NCBI RefSeq assembly: GCF_000002865.3 | Contig: NW_001865045.1 | Span: 1,115,976 to 1,179,975, forward strand | From: Monosiga brevicollis MX1 | Taxonomy: Eukaryota > Opisthokonta > Choanoflagellata > Craspedida > Salpingoecidae | Length of the DNA: 64,000 nt | Direction of reading: 5' to 3' | Shown: one piece after another, positions 36,909-49,225 of the stretch | Layout: each line of letters opens with the position of its first letter | How positions within the stretch are numbered: the first letter of the stretch is position 1 | Made by a program: the position numbers and the translations under genes | Notes under the pieces: model-generated | What the model was told of the DNA's origin: nothing | The model's input: only the letters and a program-made list of their open reading frames with translations | Databases searched by the model: none

Positions 36909-38141
36909 TGTTCACCCAACTAACCGCATGAGTGCGAGATAGTTGTCAAGGGGGTTGCGTGTAGTCATGAGCAGCATGGTTCCAATGCCGGGGACGGAGA
37001 ACTGTTGGGTTCGAAGCAGGCATGGCGTGCGTGACACCGGCACAAGCACAACGGGACCAGCCAGCGTGAACAGGTGAAGGCAGGTGGGCCATGCATTCTG
37101 ATTGTGTTGGTATGGCCTTTGGGTGTGCAAGCTCATGTGAGTTGAGGACGCACCCTGTTTTTGCGAATCCACGGGTGATGTGTTTTGATGATGGCAATGT
37201 CTTCCATCTTGTTGGCGCGCACATCCTTGCAGAGATGTGTCTGACCACACGCACGGGCGTAAAAGCCCGAGGCACGGCGTGCTACCTACAGTATGGGGTG
37301 GCAGGTCATGAGCTGAACATGGGTGGACAGGGTGCGGCTCCCTTGCTGCGCTTGTGGGAAGAGCTTACGGGGTTGCTTTTGTTGCGGCCTTCAGAAAAGA
37401 CTAGTTTCCCGAAAGCAGGTGATGAAGAAGGAAAAAGTGTCATGAGCTGGAGCTTCGTTTCAGGCGCTGGGGATGGCTAAGGGCCTTGTACTGACTTGAC
37501 TCGGAGGCACGGCCCGTGATAATTTCGAGGATGCTGCGAGACCACGTGTTGCCCGAGCTTTTGGAAGGATGGTACACCGTTCGCCGGTCCGTCGTGAGAA
37601 AAGTACAATGCATCGACAAGTACGACGCATCGACAAGTTCGACGCATTGGCGCGTGTCGGCCTGCAGAGGGCAGACGAGCAAGCAAGGGGAGGGCAGCTG
37701 GGGAACGGGTCTGACCGAGGGACGGTGGGAAAGACAATTTTCTCCGATTGAATCGTTTCGACGCGACAGAAGCACTCCTTGCCGCAAAAAGGAGGAATTC
37801 TGTACCGAAGCAGCGAGGCGAGATGAGGAGGCGCATGAAGAAGGCGACCGCAGCAGGCAGTGCGAGGACACACAGGTCGAGGTAGGTGTGGTCCGCTTGC
37901 ACCTTGACGCCATACCCGCAGCCCACGTCACGATACTGACAGCGCTGGCCGGCGGGGCAGGTCTGCATGCCCAGACCGACAGGGTAGAGTGAGGCACGCT
38001 GACGATGCAAAGACAGGTGCTCGGTCTCAATCACGGCTCAGGTTTGCCACGCACCTGCACCTCAGCCGCCTGAACACGCAGCGACCCCAGCAACAACCCC
38101 ACCACCACCGCACCGACCCAGCCATCTGCCGACGCCCGCAT
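35830..38141 (-). CDS. Golgi or surface sulfotransferase (PAPS-dependent, WSCD-like), multi-exon
   Basis: The enzyme should transfer sulfate from PAPS to a glycan or protein in the secretory path. The start at 38141 (MRASADGWVGAVVVGLLLGS) has a hydrophobic N-terminal segment. The next exon has a Cys-rich piece, CPAGQRCQYRDVGCGYG (near 37900-37950). The 5'-phosphosulfate loop is SSGNTWSRSILEIITG (near 37515-37565). The exon near 37160-37215 has IIKTHHPWI, and that near 36930-37005 has MTTRNPLDNYLALMR, the 3'-phosphate-binding motif with Arg. Further exons give FAMRWNNFFNFWL (near 36720), VIRFEDLVN (near 36420-36450), VGFKSLLEGW (near 36140) and FGYTRLYQYW (near 35970), ending in TAG at 35830. 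The motif order matches the sulfotransferase fold, probably close to animal WSCD1/2. One intron carries a 54-nt A run (36853-36906). Confidence 0.85.
36853..36906. repeat. A homopolymer of 54 nt inside an intron
   Basis: The uninterrupted run lies in a sulfotransferase intron (poly-T on the sense strand, immediately after the donor region at about 36916-36930). It could be an assembly-inflated homopolymer or a polypyrimidine tract. No retroposed sequence was seen upstream of it. Confidence 0.9.
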
Positions 38142-38580
38142 TCTCACCCGTCGTCTTCAACACTCGTCCCCACCACCCCCCTCACTCGTCCTCGCGCTGC
38201 CCTGTGTGTGTGTGTGTGTGTGTGTGTGTGACTACAAGAGAGAGAGAGAGAGAACTGCATGCACGCACGTTTGGATAACTGTAACAATGCGCACACTTCC
38301 ACATCCCGGTTCGACGTCTTCCAGTAAAAAAGTCTTACATGTAGTAACTTTGTATGCATCTCTTCTTTTTCTTTCTGTGTCTCTCTTCGCGTTCTCCTCT
38401 TTCTGCGTGGCTCTGTCTCTGTTTCTGTGGCTCTGTCTTCTTCTCTCTCTGTCTCTCTGTCTCCCTCTTCCTCTCTCTCTGTTTCTGTGTTTCATTTCTC
38501 TCTCTCTTTCTCTGTCTCTGTCTCTGTCTCTGTCTCTGTCTCTGTCTCTGTCTCTGTCTCTGTCTCTGTCTCTGTCTCTG

Positions 38581-38611
<31 letters not shown>

Positions 38612-38866
38612 GTCTCTGTGTGTCGCATTTCCTGTCGAAAGGGCAGTGGGGGGCCCAAAGTGTCGAAGAGGTGCGTGTGTGTCCGTGTGGCTACTGGGGG
38701 GTGGGGCCTGTGGCGCCTGTGTACCTGTCGGCGTACCTCGAGTGTGCGTGAGGGTGCAAATGCACAGGTGTTTTCCCTCACACACGTTGGCGCACGTTTG
38801 CTGCTCGTCACACTCACAGCTCGCTCGCTCGGATGCGCGCTGGTGATGGATGATAGAGCGTGCAAG
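38142..38866. repeat. Bidirectional intergenic region: (TG)n at 38201-38229 and (TCTCTG)n at about 38507-38606
   Basis: The space lies between two divergent genes and should contain both promoters. It holds a TG array, an AG patch (38237-38252) and a CT-rich block (38355-38625). The core of that block is about 17 nearly perfect copies of the hexamer TCTCTG. Open frames over it (Ser-Val-Cys repeats) are artefacts of the hexamer. Confidence 0.85.
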
Positions 38867-40722
38867 ATGGCCGACGACGCAGGAAATACGGAACTCAAGT
38901 TCCGGAAGAAGAAGAAAAAGTCCAACACCCGCCAGCGCGAAAAGGTTTCCCTGGAAGAGCTTGTCAGTCATGATGCCGAAGAAGAGTACGTGCTGGCTGG
39001 GTCGTGCTGCCTGCGACCACTGCTGCAAATTTGACGTGGGCCGTCATCTCAACCTCGCGCCCCAGGACCAAACTGCAAGAGGCCCTGGAGGATCAGAAGA
39101 TGCGGCGCCGCACCACCGGCATTGAGTACGTTGAACCACGGTCCCCACGGTCCTGGAACCTTGCCGCCTACCTCTTCAAGCCCTGACGAGCCAGAGCTCA
39201 TTCCGGCCTGTGTTTGCTGTGCTCGCAGCGCCACCGGTGAAGTGCCCGATAAGACAAGCAACACAAAGACAGACAAGCCCGAGGTATAGCATCTATTCGT
39301 TTCATGTCTTTTGGGTCCTGAGTGTTTGATCTCACCCGCCCTCGACGTGCATCACGCCCACATGCATCTCAATGGTCCTTTTTGTTGCGCTTGCGCGATT
39401 GACGCTCTCGAGCAGGGATGGAGTTTGACGGCAGGCGGCCTCATGCCCAAAGGGCCCATCATCCAGGATCGCGACCGCGATCGGTGAGAGCTTTGGATCG
39501 CGCCCACGTTGGTCAATGTCACTCACTCGGCTGCTCCCGTCTCATCCAAATTTTTGTTTGCTCAGCGACAACGAGGATGCGCGCATCATGAAGGGCATCG
39601 ATGCCACCTTCTCCTCTGGCACGGGACAACGTGACCAAGACGCTGAAATGTGCGTGGCTCCGTTGTTGCCCTGCGCCTCCGTCAACCATTCCTCAAAGCC
39701 ACGTCCCCCCTCACCTCCTTTTCGACGCGCTTCTTCACCACCCCTGCCCCGCTGGTTGCCAGGCTGAAATATATTGAGGATCGGTTGCAAGAGGAGCGCG
39801 GTGAGGCGCAAGACACCAACAGCGCAGCTTCAGAGTATGAGCGACGCATCAAGGAGCTATATGCGGTCCCCGAGGCTTTTCAGGTCGAGAAGCGCCCCGA
39901 AGTGGATGAAGATGCTGCCGTCGCCAATGCGGGCATGCTCTCCACCTCCCTCCTCTCTGGCATTCCGGAAGGTACCACCCTGATCCGTTCCTGCAGCAGC
40001 CAACCCTGTGGTTCCCTGTCGCCCCACTCGCGCAAACCCTCCGAAAAAAGACCATTGCTAACCCTCCGAGAAAAGACCATTGCTCTCGGCAAGATCATGG
40101 CTCAATCCTGTGCTGTGCCCCGACTCGGTGTAGTGGACCTTCAATCCCAGCAAGACTTACTCGAGGAAGACAACACCAAGGGTCGGCGCCGGGCAGGCAA
40201 ACGTCAGCAGGAGGATAATACCCGCCGAGCTCGCCTGGCCAAAATGGGCAACCATGCCTACGCCTCGGAGCTCAACTACAGTAGTGCCCGCTGTACGTGG
40301 CCCCAGCCTCTACTCGCCTTGATGATTTTCGCTACTTGGCGCACCACGTCTTGCTTACCCTCTGCGATCGACACGGCTCTCGGGACCACCGTATGTGGTG
40401 TTGGTCTGTTTTTTTTTTTTTTTTTTTTTTTTTTGTTATAGTTCGACGAGCCATGGCCGTACCGCATTCGCGTCGGACGCGGCACTTCACGGCACCACCC
40501 CCCGATGCCGTCAAGGACAGCTCGCGGGCCTTTATGGCCGCCAAGCGCAAAGCGCTCATGAGCGGTATGTTGCGTGCTCACGCGCTCAGCGCCTGGCCGG
40601 AACAGCTTGAGCTGCTCGGCGTCAACACTTTTTCGTGGTTGTCGAAACAGTTTCCACCGCTACCTCATTTTGACCACATGTGTTGGCAGATGAGCCGCCT
40701 CAGTGAGCGAGCTTCGCTGTAA
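38867..40722 (+). CDS. C9orf78/TLS1-like spliceosome-associated protein, multi-exon
   Basis: This family (human C9orf78/HCA59, fission yeast Tls1) associates with the spliceosome. The start at 38867 reads MADDAGNTELKFRKKKKKSN. Conserved motifs come in the family order: TFSSGTGQRDQDAEM then LKYIEDRLQEERG (near 39612-39800), RIKELYAVPEAFQ (near 39850), STSLLSGIPE (near 39943-39970) joined to VDLQSQQDLL, and ASELNYSSAR (near 40263-40293). After an intron with a T run (40409-40434) the last exon continues in phase as FRRAMAVPHSRRTRHF and ends in TAA at 40720. The final 40 residues are unlike the family, so the true last exon may end earlier, for example at a donor near 40565. A duplicated 24-bp unit lies in the intron near 40036-40085. 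Confidence 0.82.
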
Positions 40723-41080
40723 TCATGCATCTCCCAAGAACCATCGTAGTTCATGCACTCACAAACCCCTGACCAGAATTGATGTTGTTGTTCGCAACCA
40801 TCACAGTGTGGAAGCCCGTGAGGGATGATTTTCTCTTTTCTCCCACTTGCCGTCACCAGTATCACTCAATAGCTGAATTGGGAGTGTAGGCGACGCATCT
40901 GCGAACAAGACAACAACGCCGATGCGTTCTAATATAAAAGGAGGAGGTTACAAACCCCGGCCACAAGGGCCCATGCACGACACAACAAGATATAGAAATA
41001 ACCCCGTCAAGGTGGGAGGCACCAACAAGACGCAGCTCGAGGTATCATCATCTCACGATTGGAGATGCGGGTGGGCCCCA

Positions 41081-44000
41081 TTAGACCTGATCAATGAAGG
41101 AAACGAGGATGTAGCGCGTGCCAGCCGTCGTCTTGAGGCCTTCATGATAATGTGTCAGGCGGCCGGGGCTCAGCGTGCCCCAGCCCGGAGGCGCATCCTT
41201 GATGGTGCAGTTTTGACGCAAAAAGTGGGTGCCACCGCCCTGGTAGTCGACACCACCCTGATTCAACGCCACGTTCAGCGTCACGGTGCTCGCATCGTGG
41301 TGGGGTCGCAAGAAGCTCTGCTTGTCGGGGCGATAGCGCACCACAAAGTCGAGTGTCGTTCGTCCTACAGAGGGAGGGGGATGGGGGCGAAGGGGCAAGT
41401 AAAGAGTGAGGCCATCACACCCCGTATCAGAAATGCGGTTCCAGGGCTATTGGGAGCAAGGTCATGAAAGGCACAAACCTTGAATGTGGTAGCCCATGTA
41501 GTGGTGGTTTGCAACAGGCCCCAGATATGTGCGCAGGAAATGCTGCCAAGTATCCTTGAAACCAATCTGTTCGAAATGAATGTCTTGGGTGGGCACGGGT
41601 TCGTAGCCGCCCTTGAGACGATTGTCCGTGTGTTGTCCATTGCTCCACTCGCCGAGGTTCTCGCATTCCTCGATCATCTCGCGGGCAAAGCGAGCGCTCA
41701 GCGCCGGTACCCGATACACGTCTGTGCAATCTTCCATATCGCCGAGTTCGCGAAACTGGTTATATTCTTCGTGCAAGTACACGGCCTCCCATTCGGCAGG
41801 ATTGTCCTGGGCCAGGTACATGTCAGGGTGCAGGTGTGAGGCATCATAGGCGTCCGTGTTGATCATGTGGCCAAAGCGGTGCTCGTTGGTAACACGCACG
41901 AGGCTACCAGCGTGGCGCAGGTGGGCAGCTAGGGCCGCCATGCCATAGAACCAGCCGGCTTCACCCTCGGCCAAGTCTTGGGCAGCCTCCTTCAACGTAT
42001 CATGCACGCGCTCGCTCAAAACAACGGCACCAAAGACCACGGGTACGGTCCAGACACCCGTTTGATGGCGCTCGACGATCTCATAGTAATCAGGACTACG
42101 CATGTAGCCCAAACGATCAGCGTCAGCCAGAGCTTGAGCCGCTACAGCAGGAGCGAAACCCGAAGCCGAGCCCCAAAAGTTGCTCCAATACTACCAGGCG
42201 GGGAGGGAGGAGCAAAATCGTGTCAGGCATGGCGCATGCAAGCTTGATGGCTACATAGGGGCCTGCAGTGTACCTTGTTCTGGCGGACAAGCAGAGGGGC
42301 AATAACGTCGTAATCGGTGGCCATGAGATGGGAGAGAGCACTGCTGTTTGTAAGTCGGGCATGGCTGTGGATCAAGACAGTGCGCGGGAGGATCGTGGTC
42401 CAAGCTGCGTCGTTAGGGTTGGGCTGAAGTGCTGTGCGCACGCCTTCACCGAACGAGGCTGCCTCGAGAAGACGCATTGGGCCCCAGCGGGTGGCGGGAG
42501 CGGATTCGATGGCCGCCTGGCAGACGCGCTTGTAGGTGTGGGTCTTGGGGCCGGGCAGTAGAACCATGGACAAGGTCATCTGGTCTGAGGCTACGTCTTG
42601 CTGGAGGAGATCGTGCAGGACGAGCTCCACATAGGGGCTGGCCGGGTCGATAATGAAAATAACATGGGCGGGGGCACCGAGGGAGGCGGTGCGCCACTCA
42701 TTGCAAGCCACACAGCCTTGACTGTCGCTCCAGACAAGAGGGATGTAATTGCCAATCTGATCGAGGGCGCGCTGTCCATCGGCCAGTCCGTGAATGAAGC
42801 ACGGGAGGCTGCCTTGTTTTGCGTCAAGCACACGAAGGTCGTCCTCGTCCTCGTGAGGTTGGTAGTAGCGCAGGTCACCGTCGTACAGATTCACGTGCGT
42901 GGCGACTTGATGGAACAGGCCGCCATGCGCGTCCGTTGCACCTATTCCAGCCCCAGACGCGGGTTGTCACATCAGATTGATGCGCAGCCGCCAGGGATCT
43001 CGGAACGCAAGGGCAAGAACGTACTGTTGAGGGCGGCCCAAGTCATGGCCGAGGCCCAGGTGGTCGCATTGGCAGCCGCAAGGCTTGATTGGATCTGGTC
43101 GGCGTAACCGACGAGCGCAAAGCTGTCGCATGCTTGGTCGGAGCGAGCGCAAGGGGCTGCAAGCACGGATGCAGTTTGGCTCTGAAAGGTATGCAACACC
43201 TCAATAACATCTCCAGTCATGACAACATTGGCTCTTCGCGATCAGAAGACAAGGGCCCAAGACAGTCAAAAAGCAGCAACAACCACGAGACAACAAGGGG
43301 GGGGGAAACAGCGCAGGCAGAGGATGAGGTCGCGTGATGTACAGGAGGAGGCAAAAGGGTGAATATTTCTTCCCATGGGTGGCACGTACGGATCGGCGAT
43401 CAAAACGAGCAAATCGCTCTTGGCAAAGGATTGAGCAACGAGAGCTGACATGTCCAAGGCTGCTTGGCCGAGGCAAGGGCGAGAGATGTTTGTTATCTCC
43501 ACGCAGGACAGTGCCCGAGTGACGGATGCAAGGGATGCAGCAACAGGAATTCCATGAACGAGGGCTGCTCACCGTGGATGTGATCGCGGTCTACACCCTG
43601 CACGAGGCAGGAGCGAAGGAAGCGGTGCTCCGCCTCAGATTGCGCCATCGTAGGCACGACGATGTGAACGGTTGAGGCCAGTCCGCTACGTTGGCGGGGG
43701 CGAGAAGGGGAGCCAAGGGTGGCAGCATGCGCGTCAAGGCCTGGAGCTGAGGTAGAGGAAAAGACACGCAGCCAGGGTGAGGTCGATGCCGACGTCGCAG
43801 CAAGGGTAGGCTTGGCAGTTTAGGAAAAAAAAAAAAACATACCACGAGCTTGCATGGGGCGGCGAGGAGCTTGGCTGAGCAGGCGCTCAAAGCGGGCATC
43901 TAGGACTGGCTCGGCTTGGTAGCGAGCCTGAGCTGCAGCCTCACAACCGTGGCTGTTCAAGTGACAGGCGGCGGCGTTGGGTCCAGCAGGCAAGGTGGGA

Positions 44001-44098
44001 TCAACGTTCATGGATGGGTCCTGTGCTTGAGCCAGGCAGACACCCAGACCCAAAAGGACTAGAAGCAAGAGAGGCCATGATGGGGATGGGAGAGTCAT
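41081..44098 (-). CDS. Procollagen-lysine 5-dioxygenase (lysyl hydroxylase, PLOD-like), multi-exon
   Basis: This ER-lumen Fe(II)/2-oxoglutarate enzyme hydroxylates Lys in collagen-like proteins, and PLODs also carry a glycosyltransferase part. The start at 44098 ([20 protein letters not shown]) is a signal peptide. The N-terminal exons (about 43600-43750, 43100-43220) are weakly conserved. The middle reads [20 protein letters not shown] (near 42700-42760), as in the PLOD glycosyltransferase-like domain. The exon 41462-42112 contains [20 protein letters not shown] and [17 protein letters not shown]. The last exon (41081-41365) holds the catalytic residues: the His and Asp of LRPHHDAST, then [10 protein letters not shown] with the second iron-binding His and the Arg of GTRYILVSF for 2-oxoglutarate. 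TGA or equivalent stop at 41081. Its N-terminal part may be shorter than in animal PLODs. Confidence 0.92.
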
Positions 44099-44435
44099 GT
44101 TGCAGAGTGTCAGGGGAGGGCCACGACGAGCCTGGGGCGGGCGTAGTGGTTCTCGTCAAGTGATGCAGCAGATGTGGCCGGCCAAGTGCCGAGGAAAATG
44201 CACGACGAGTCGAGTTGATGCGCGCTTGAATGGACCGGGCACGATGCTGCTGGAGGCAGTCACGGGGAGGGGCTTGTCGGTTTCTTCCGATGCCATGCAT
44301 TGGTATGTGATCATTCGACCGCGGAGGTGGCGCTGATGTAATTCTGGGCGCTGGCGCTGAGGTCGATTTGGGAGCGCTGAGGCTTTGGCCCAACGTTGAC
44401 TTGAACGGTTGTTCATGTCCGCTTGAGCCAGATAA

Positions 44436-44614
44436 TGAGGGGGGGGGGGGGGGGGGGGGGGGGGAAAAACCCCCCTTTTTAAAAAGGCCCCGGGGGAAAA
44501 AAAAAAAAAAACCCCTGGGGGGTCCCCTTTCCCCCGGAAAAAAAAAAGNNNNNNNNNNNNNNNNNNNNNNNNNNNNNNNNNNNNNNNNNNNNNNNNNNTG
44601 GGGGGGGGGGGGGA
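44436..44614. other. Low-quality homopolymer block around a 50-N gap (44549-44598)
   Basis: The sequence becomes runs of G, A, C and T of 5-20 nt (44439-44548), then N, then G. This looks like poor consensus at a read end, not biological sequence. Confidence 0.85.
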
Positions 44615-44954
44615 GAGTCAACCGTTTTGAAATGAGCCATGGTGTAAGAACGAATCAAATCCCTTGGTCGTTCAGCTTCACTCGTGAATCAACGAGCGTC
44701 GAGCGTGTCCGCGCGGAAGCACGATTGTGTCCCGAAATCGTCGCTCGTTGTCTTCATTGTTGAGTGCAGCAGCGGCTTGGCAGGGCAACCCACTTGGTCG
44801 CTGCGCGGACATGCACAAATGAACCCTGTGGTGCATTTGTGGCGGTTGGTGGTGCTGGGTGGCCTTGATGCAAGCCGGTCTGCATTGCTTATGATTTTCA
44901 TTCTTCTGCGACGAGCTACACCGAGCCGTGCAAGCATGCACGCTTCACAAACCG

Positions 44955-45007
44955 CCATTTGTCAGACGATGATCCATTTGTCAGACGATGATCCATTTGT
45001 CAGACGA
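44955..45007. repeat. 19-bp tandem repeat, about 2.8 copies
   Basis: The unit CCATTTGTCAGACGATGAT occurs twice in full and once in part. It lies in the stretch between the lysyl hydroxylase and SLP2 genes (44099-45660), where no other gene was recognised. Confidence 0.85.
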
Positions 45008-45660
45008 ATGTGCCAAACAGCTGTTGACAATACTCTGGAATGGCAAGCCAGTGAAATGCGCTACTCTTGTGTCAATGTCTCTCTGGTCTTTGAACAACCT
45101 GAGCTTGCACCTCTATTTCTTGCATGGTTTGAACACTAACAAGTGTACGCGGTTCGACGTTCTCTGTGCATTTTGGCTGCTTTCCAACCGTGCCTCTGCT
45201 TGCGAGTCGTCGCCAGAGCCTTGTGCGTGTTTCGCGCGCACTGGGGCACACCCGGCAGCGGCGCCACTCGTGTTGCTGGTCAAGTGCATGGGGGATGGGT
45301 GTAGTTCGGGTGGCAATGGGCTAGAGGAACGCGTACTTTCGTCTCGGTGCTCATCATGGTTTGCCGGGGTTCTTTGTGCGCAGGGTTGCTTAGACTGGTC
45401 TCGAACGCACGATTCGGCTCGCGCTGTGGGAGAGTGGTAAGTCGCCAATTCGAGCCGTGTTCGCCTCGAAGATTGCGCTTACTCGCATGGGGGAAGCCAT
45501 TTCTCTGCTGGCCATCTTTGTGCGTTGCGCACACACAGCTCAGTGGAAGGCGCGGCATAACACTCACTCGCTTATTTCGTCACATGACTGCCTGCCCCGC
45601 ACTGCTCTGTAGAACAACAGACAGCTCCATTTTTTCTGACCCTCTGTGGCAACAGCAGCC

Positions 45661-47793
45661 ATGTTGGCGACGTTGGCTCGGTCGGCCCTTTCGGCGCGCC
45701 AGGCGCCCCTGCAACAGGCTCGCACGTTGCTGGCACCTACTGCCACCCTCTTGACGCAAACCCGCAGCTTTTCTCAGCGCAAACGCCGCCGTGGCCTCCC
45801 ATACAATTGGGTGCGTCATGGCCCCTCGCCGGGCTTCGTGCCTTACCGTCGCCTCAGACGGAAGACATTCCCATCTGCGTTACCTGCTTCTTTCGCTGAT
45901 GCGTCACGGCATCCACCAATTGACGACTGGCCGATGATAGGGTATCAACTTTGTGCCGCAACAAGAGGCTTGGGTGATTGAGCGCTTTGGCAAGTTTCAC
46001 TCAGTCCTCGAGCCCGGCCTTCGCCTGCTCATTCCCGTCGTTGATGAGATCAAATACGTGCACTCCCTCAAGGAGATTGTCGTCGAGATTCCCCGACAAT
46101 CGGCCATTACCCAGGGTGTGTGTTCATGGCCAGCCCCGACGCTTCATCGACGCCACGCTGCAGCAGTGCGTGCTGGAGCCCATGGCGATTCACCTCGGAG
46201 GCTTGGCCGTCTGATTGGATAGATAACGTGACGCTGCATCTGGACGGCGTGCTCTACGTCAAGATTGATGACCCTTACAAGGCGTCATACGGTGTTGAGG
46301 ATCCTGAGTTTGCCGTGTCTCAGCTCGCTCAGACTACAATGCGTTCCGAAATGGGTATGCCCACTCCAGCCCCAGCTCCGGCCATTGAACCCCCCCCCCC
46401 CCCCCCCCAACCCCCAACCCCAGCCAGTCCGGGCCAACTCACGAGTTTCTGTTTCAATGATGCAGGCAAGCTGACTTTGGACACGGTTTTCCGCGAGCGC
46501 CAACTCTTGAATGAAGCCATCGTTGGTACGCAGCCCCGTTGTTGCGTTCCTCGTCTGATCAGGGCTTTCTTTGCAACAAAGCTCTGCCCGAACCGCAGGC
46601 CAACCGGCCAGCTTTTATTTGCTTGTTGCCAACATGTTGGCCTTCCCCTGATTTGAAAACGCTCACGCGGCAATCCATGGGGGCGCATGGCCTTATTCAG
46701 AGGCTATCCATGCTGCGGCTCGGCCATGGGGTCTGACCTGCTACCGTTGCGAGATTCGTGACATCCAACTACCGGACAAGGTCATTGAAGACATGCAACG
46801 TCAGGTACGCCAAACCCGGCCCACCTCCACTCACTTGACCGCTGTGGCCGCACCAGCCTGGAACGCGAGCCGTGTTGGGACAGAGCAACAGCGGAAATGT
46901 TCACTGCCACGCCCCACGTACACCAGGTGTCTGCCGAGCGCAAGAAGCGTGCCGCCGTGCTCGAGTCCGAGGGCCAGCGCGAGGCTGCAATCAACGTGGC
47001 TGATGGTAAAAAGCAGTCGGTCATCTTGGCCTCTGAGGTATGCTTCCGTCCGCGCTTGCTGGCCTCGAGGCAAAGGGGACCGCACGCCCACCTCGCCAAC
47101 CGTGGCGCAGAATCACCCTGGCCCCTCGGTGCTACCATGTTTTTTTTTTTTTTTTTTTGGATCGCCTGCGCTCTAGGCTAGCCGGCAAGAGCAGGCCAAC
47201 TTGGCCCTGGGTGAGGCGGAAGCCATCGTGGCCCGTGCCCAGGCCACCGCCCGTGCGCTGGAAACCGTTGCCGAGGCTATCCAAAAGCCGGTGCGCCACG
47301 CCAAGCCGTGTCGGAATGGGTCGTCCTGCTCCGTGGTCTCACATCTTTCTGACCAGCACATTTGGTTCTGTCGAATTTCAATGTTTGCAGGGTGGCCGTG
47401 ATGCCGTGACTCTGACTGTGGCGCAGCAGGTAGGCCCCAGGGCATTTGGCGCCTCTGTCCAGGCTTGCCTTGACTCACAGTCTGCCCCGCCTCGATTGAC
47501 CTATAGTATGTCGAGGCCTTTGGCAAACTGGCCAAGGAGAACAACACCATGCTCCTCCCGGCCAACATGAACGACCCTGCCAGCATGATTGCGCAGGTTG
47601 GACTGACCGCAGCGGGCGACTTGGCTCCTTCTTTTCAGAACCGCAGGTCTGCTTTGCATCTCATGCATCTCGTTGCTCCACTTAGGCGGCGGCCATTTTC
47701 AACACGGTGTCCAAGGGCGATGCAACAGCCTTGGCCTCGAAAATGGTCAACAACCCTCCTCCTTCCAGCAAGCCTGCGGATACGCAGGAGTAA
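45661..47793 (+). CDS. STOML2: Stomatin-like protein 2 (SPFH/band 7), mitochondrial, multi-exon
   Basis: SLP2 organises inner-membrane domains and protects respiratory complexes. The start at 45661 (MLATLARSALSARQAPLQQA) is an Arg-rich mitochondrial presequence. The band 7 domain begins in the exon near 45942-46115 with NFVPQQEAWVIERFGKFHSV then LEPGLRLLIPVVDEIKYVHS. It continues with DNVTLHLDGVLYVKIDDPYK (near 46226), KLTLDTVFRERQLLNEAIV (near 46468) and CYRCEIRDIQLPDKVIEDMQ (near 46740). The helical C-terminal part has VSAERKKRAAVLESEGQREA (near 46929), ALGEAEAIVARAQATARALE (near 47202) and AFGKLAKENNTMLLPANM (near 47517-47570). TAA at 47791. Introns include a C run (46390-46409) and a T run (47140-47158). 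All the family motifs are in order. Confidence 0.95.
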
Positions 47794-48589
47794 TGCTCGC
47801 CCTTATCTTCTCGTGTGCAAAGGGTTGCTGACCGCTCCGCTCTTCCCTCTCCCCTCTGAGCTTGACATCGAATTCACAACCACAAATTATCAACCGGCTA
47901 AAGTTGTCTACCTACACAACATCATAACACGATGATCGAGTGTGTTGGAACTCGTGTCATTTGGATCCTTTTGTTCTCACTACTATTGCGCTGTCTCTGT
48001 TTTGGGTTCTATTTCTGCCTCCATCTCTATCCCCCATTCTGGCATTACATCTATCTCTGAATCCCTATGTCTGACTGTGTATCTCTGCGTGAGCCTTTGT
48101 GCATATCTCTGCCTTTGTCTCTGTTGCTGTTGCTGCCTCTGACTTTGACTCGCCATCTCTCTGTCTCTCTTATCTCTTCGTCTCTGTCTTTTTTTTTTTT
48201 TTCTTCTTGTCTGGTACGATGCGGTTTGTGGCAGCGCCGGTTCAGTGGCAGCCGGGTCAAACTTGGGACGAGGAACGGGTTGAGCGGGACGAGGGTACAT
48301 GGGATTCAAGATGTCGGGGTGTGTGCATTGGCAGATGCGGGTGTTCAAAGGGGGGAATTCTTGCGGTTTGTGTTGCATTGACCTTTGGCGTGCCTGTGGT
48401 GTGTTGGCAGTTTGGATTGAACAGCACACAAGGCGTCCATCAGCACCCGTTGGCAGATCAAGCCCTTTGCTTCCGTTTGGGAAATAGGGCGACAACTACG
48501 TCTTGCCTGGACTACTTTGCAGGATAGGAACCGCGTTTGGCACGGGGACAGATACAGGCAGTTGTATTCATTTTTAGAGCATCAGTGCC
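47794..48589. repeat. Intergenic CT/TCTG-rich stretch with T run at 48190-48202
   Basis: The plus strand from about 47990 to 48200 is imperfect CTCTG/CTTTG. It resembles the hexamer blocks near 38507 and 52380. No gene was recognised here; the next start codon is at 48590. Confidence 0.7.
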
Positions 48590-49140
48590 ATGGCTGACGG
48601 TGTGGACGAGCTCTTCGATGTGCGCAACGCGCTCTACATTGGCAACTATCAAGTTTGCGTCAACGAGGCCAACAAGGCATCGGTACGACGTGGTATCAGC
48701 CCCAACTTTGAAGTGGCTGGGAAGGGAGGTTGATGTGATTCACCCCTGGCCAAATATTCAGCGACGTCACGCTCCCTCGCTTCTCTCATGTTTGCCCTAT
48801 CCCACAGCCCTCGGATGATGCCAAGGAGGATTGCCAGCTGTTGATGTACCGGGCCATGGTTGCACAGGTCGGATGGACTGGATTGACACGCTAAACACCC
48901 TCCTTGTTCCACCGCAACAAGCTCGCACTCATGGCCAGAGGCACGCAGCCCACGGGACTTGGCCGAGAGCGCTCACTTGATCCTTTTACATTTCATGTTC
49001 TCTCCGACACCGGCAGGGCAAGTACGCCGTTGTCAAAGGTGACATCTCCACCACCTCGTCATCTGCTCTCCAGGCCGTCAAGCTTCTGGCGCGTTACCTG
49101 CACGGCAAGCACGAGCGGTGCGTTCCCGACCTATTCTTGC

Positions 49141-49225
<85 letters not shown>

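Noticed and set aside
38354-39034. Long Leu/Cys/Ser frame over the TCTCTG hexamer block
   Set aside because: Translation of a simple repeat in several frames on both strands; no start context or family match.
44621-45440. Possible genes in frames at 44684-45139 and 44988-45440
   Set aside because: They overlap the 19-bp tandem repeat, lack motifs and are matched by equally long frames on the opposite strand.
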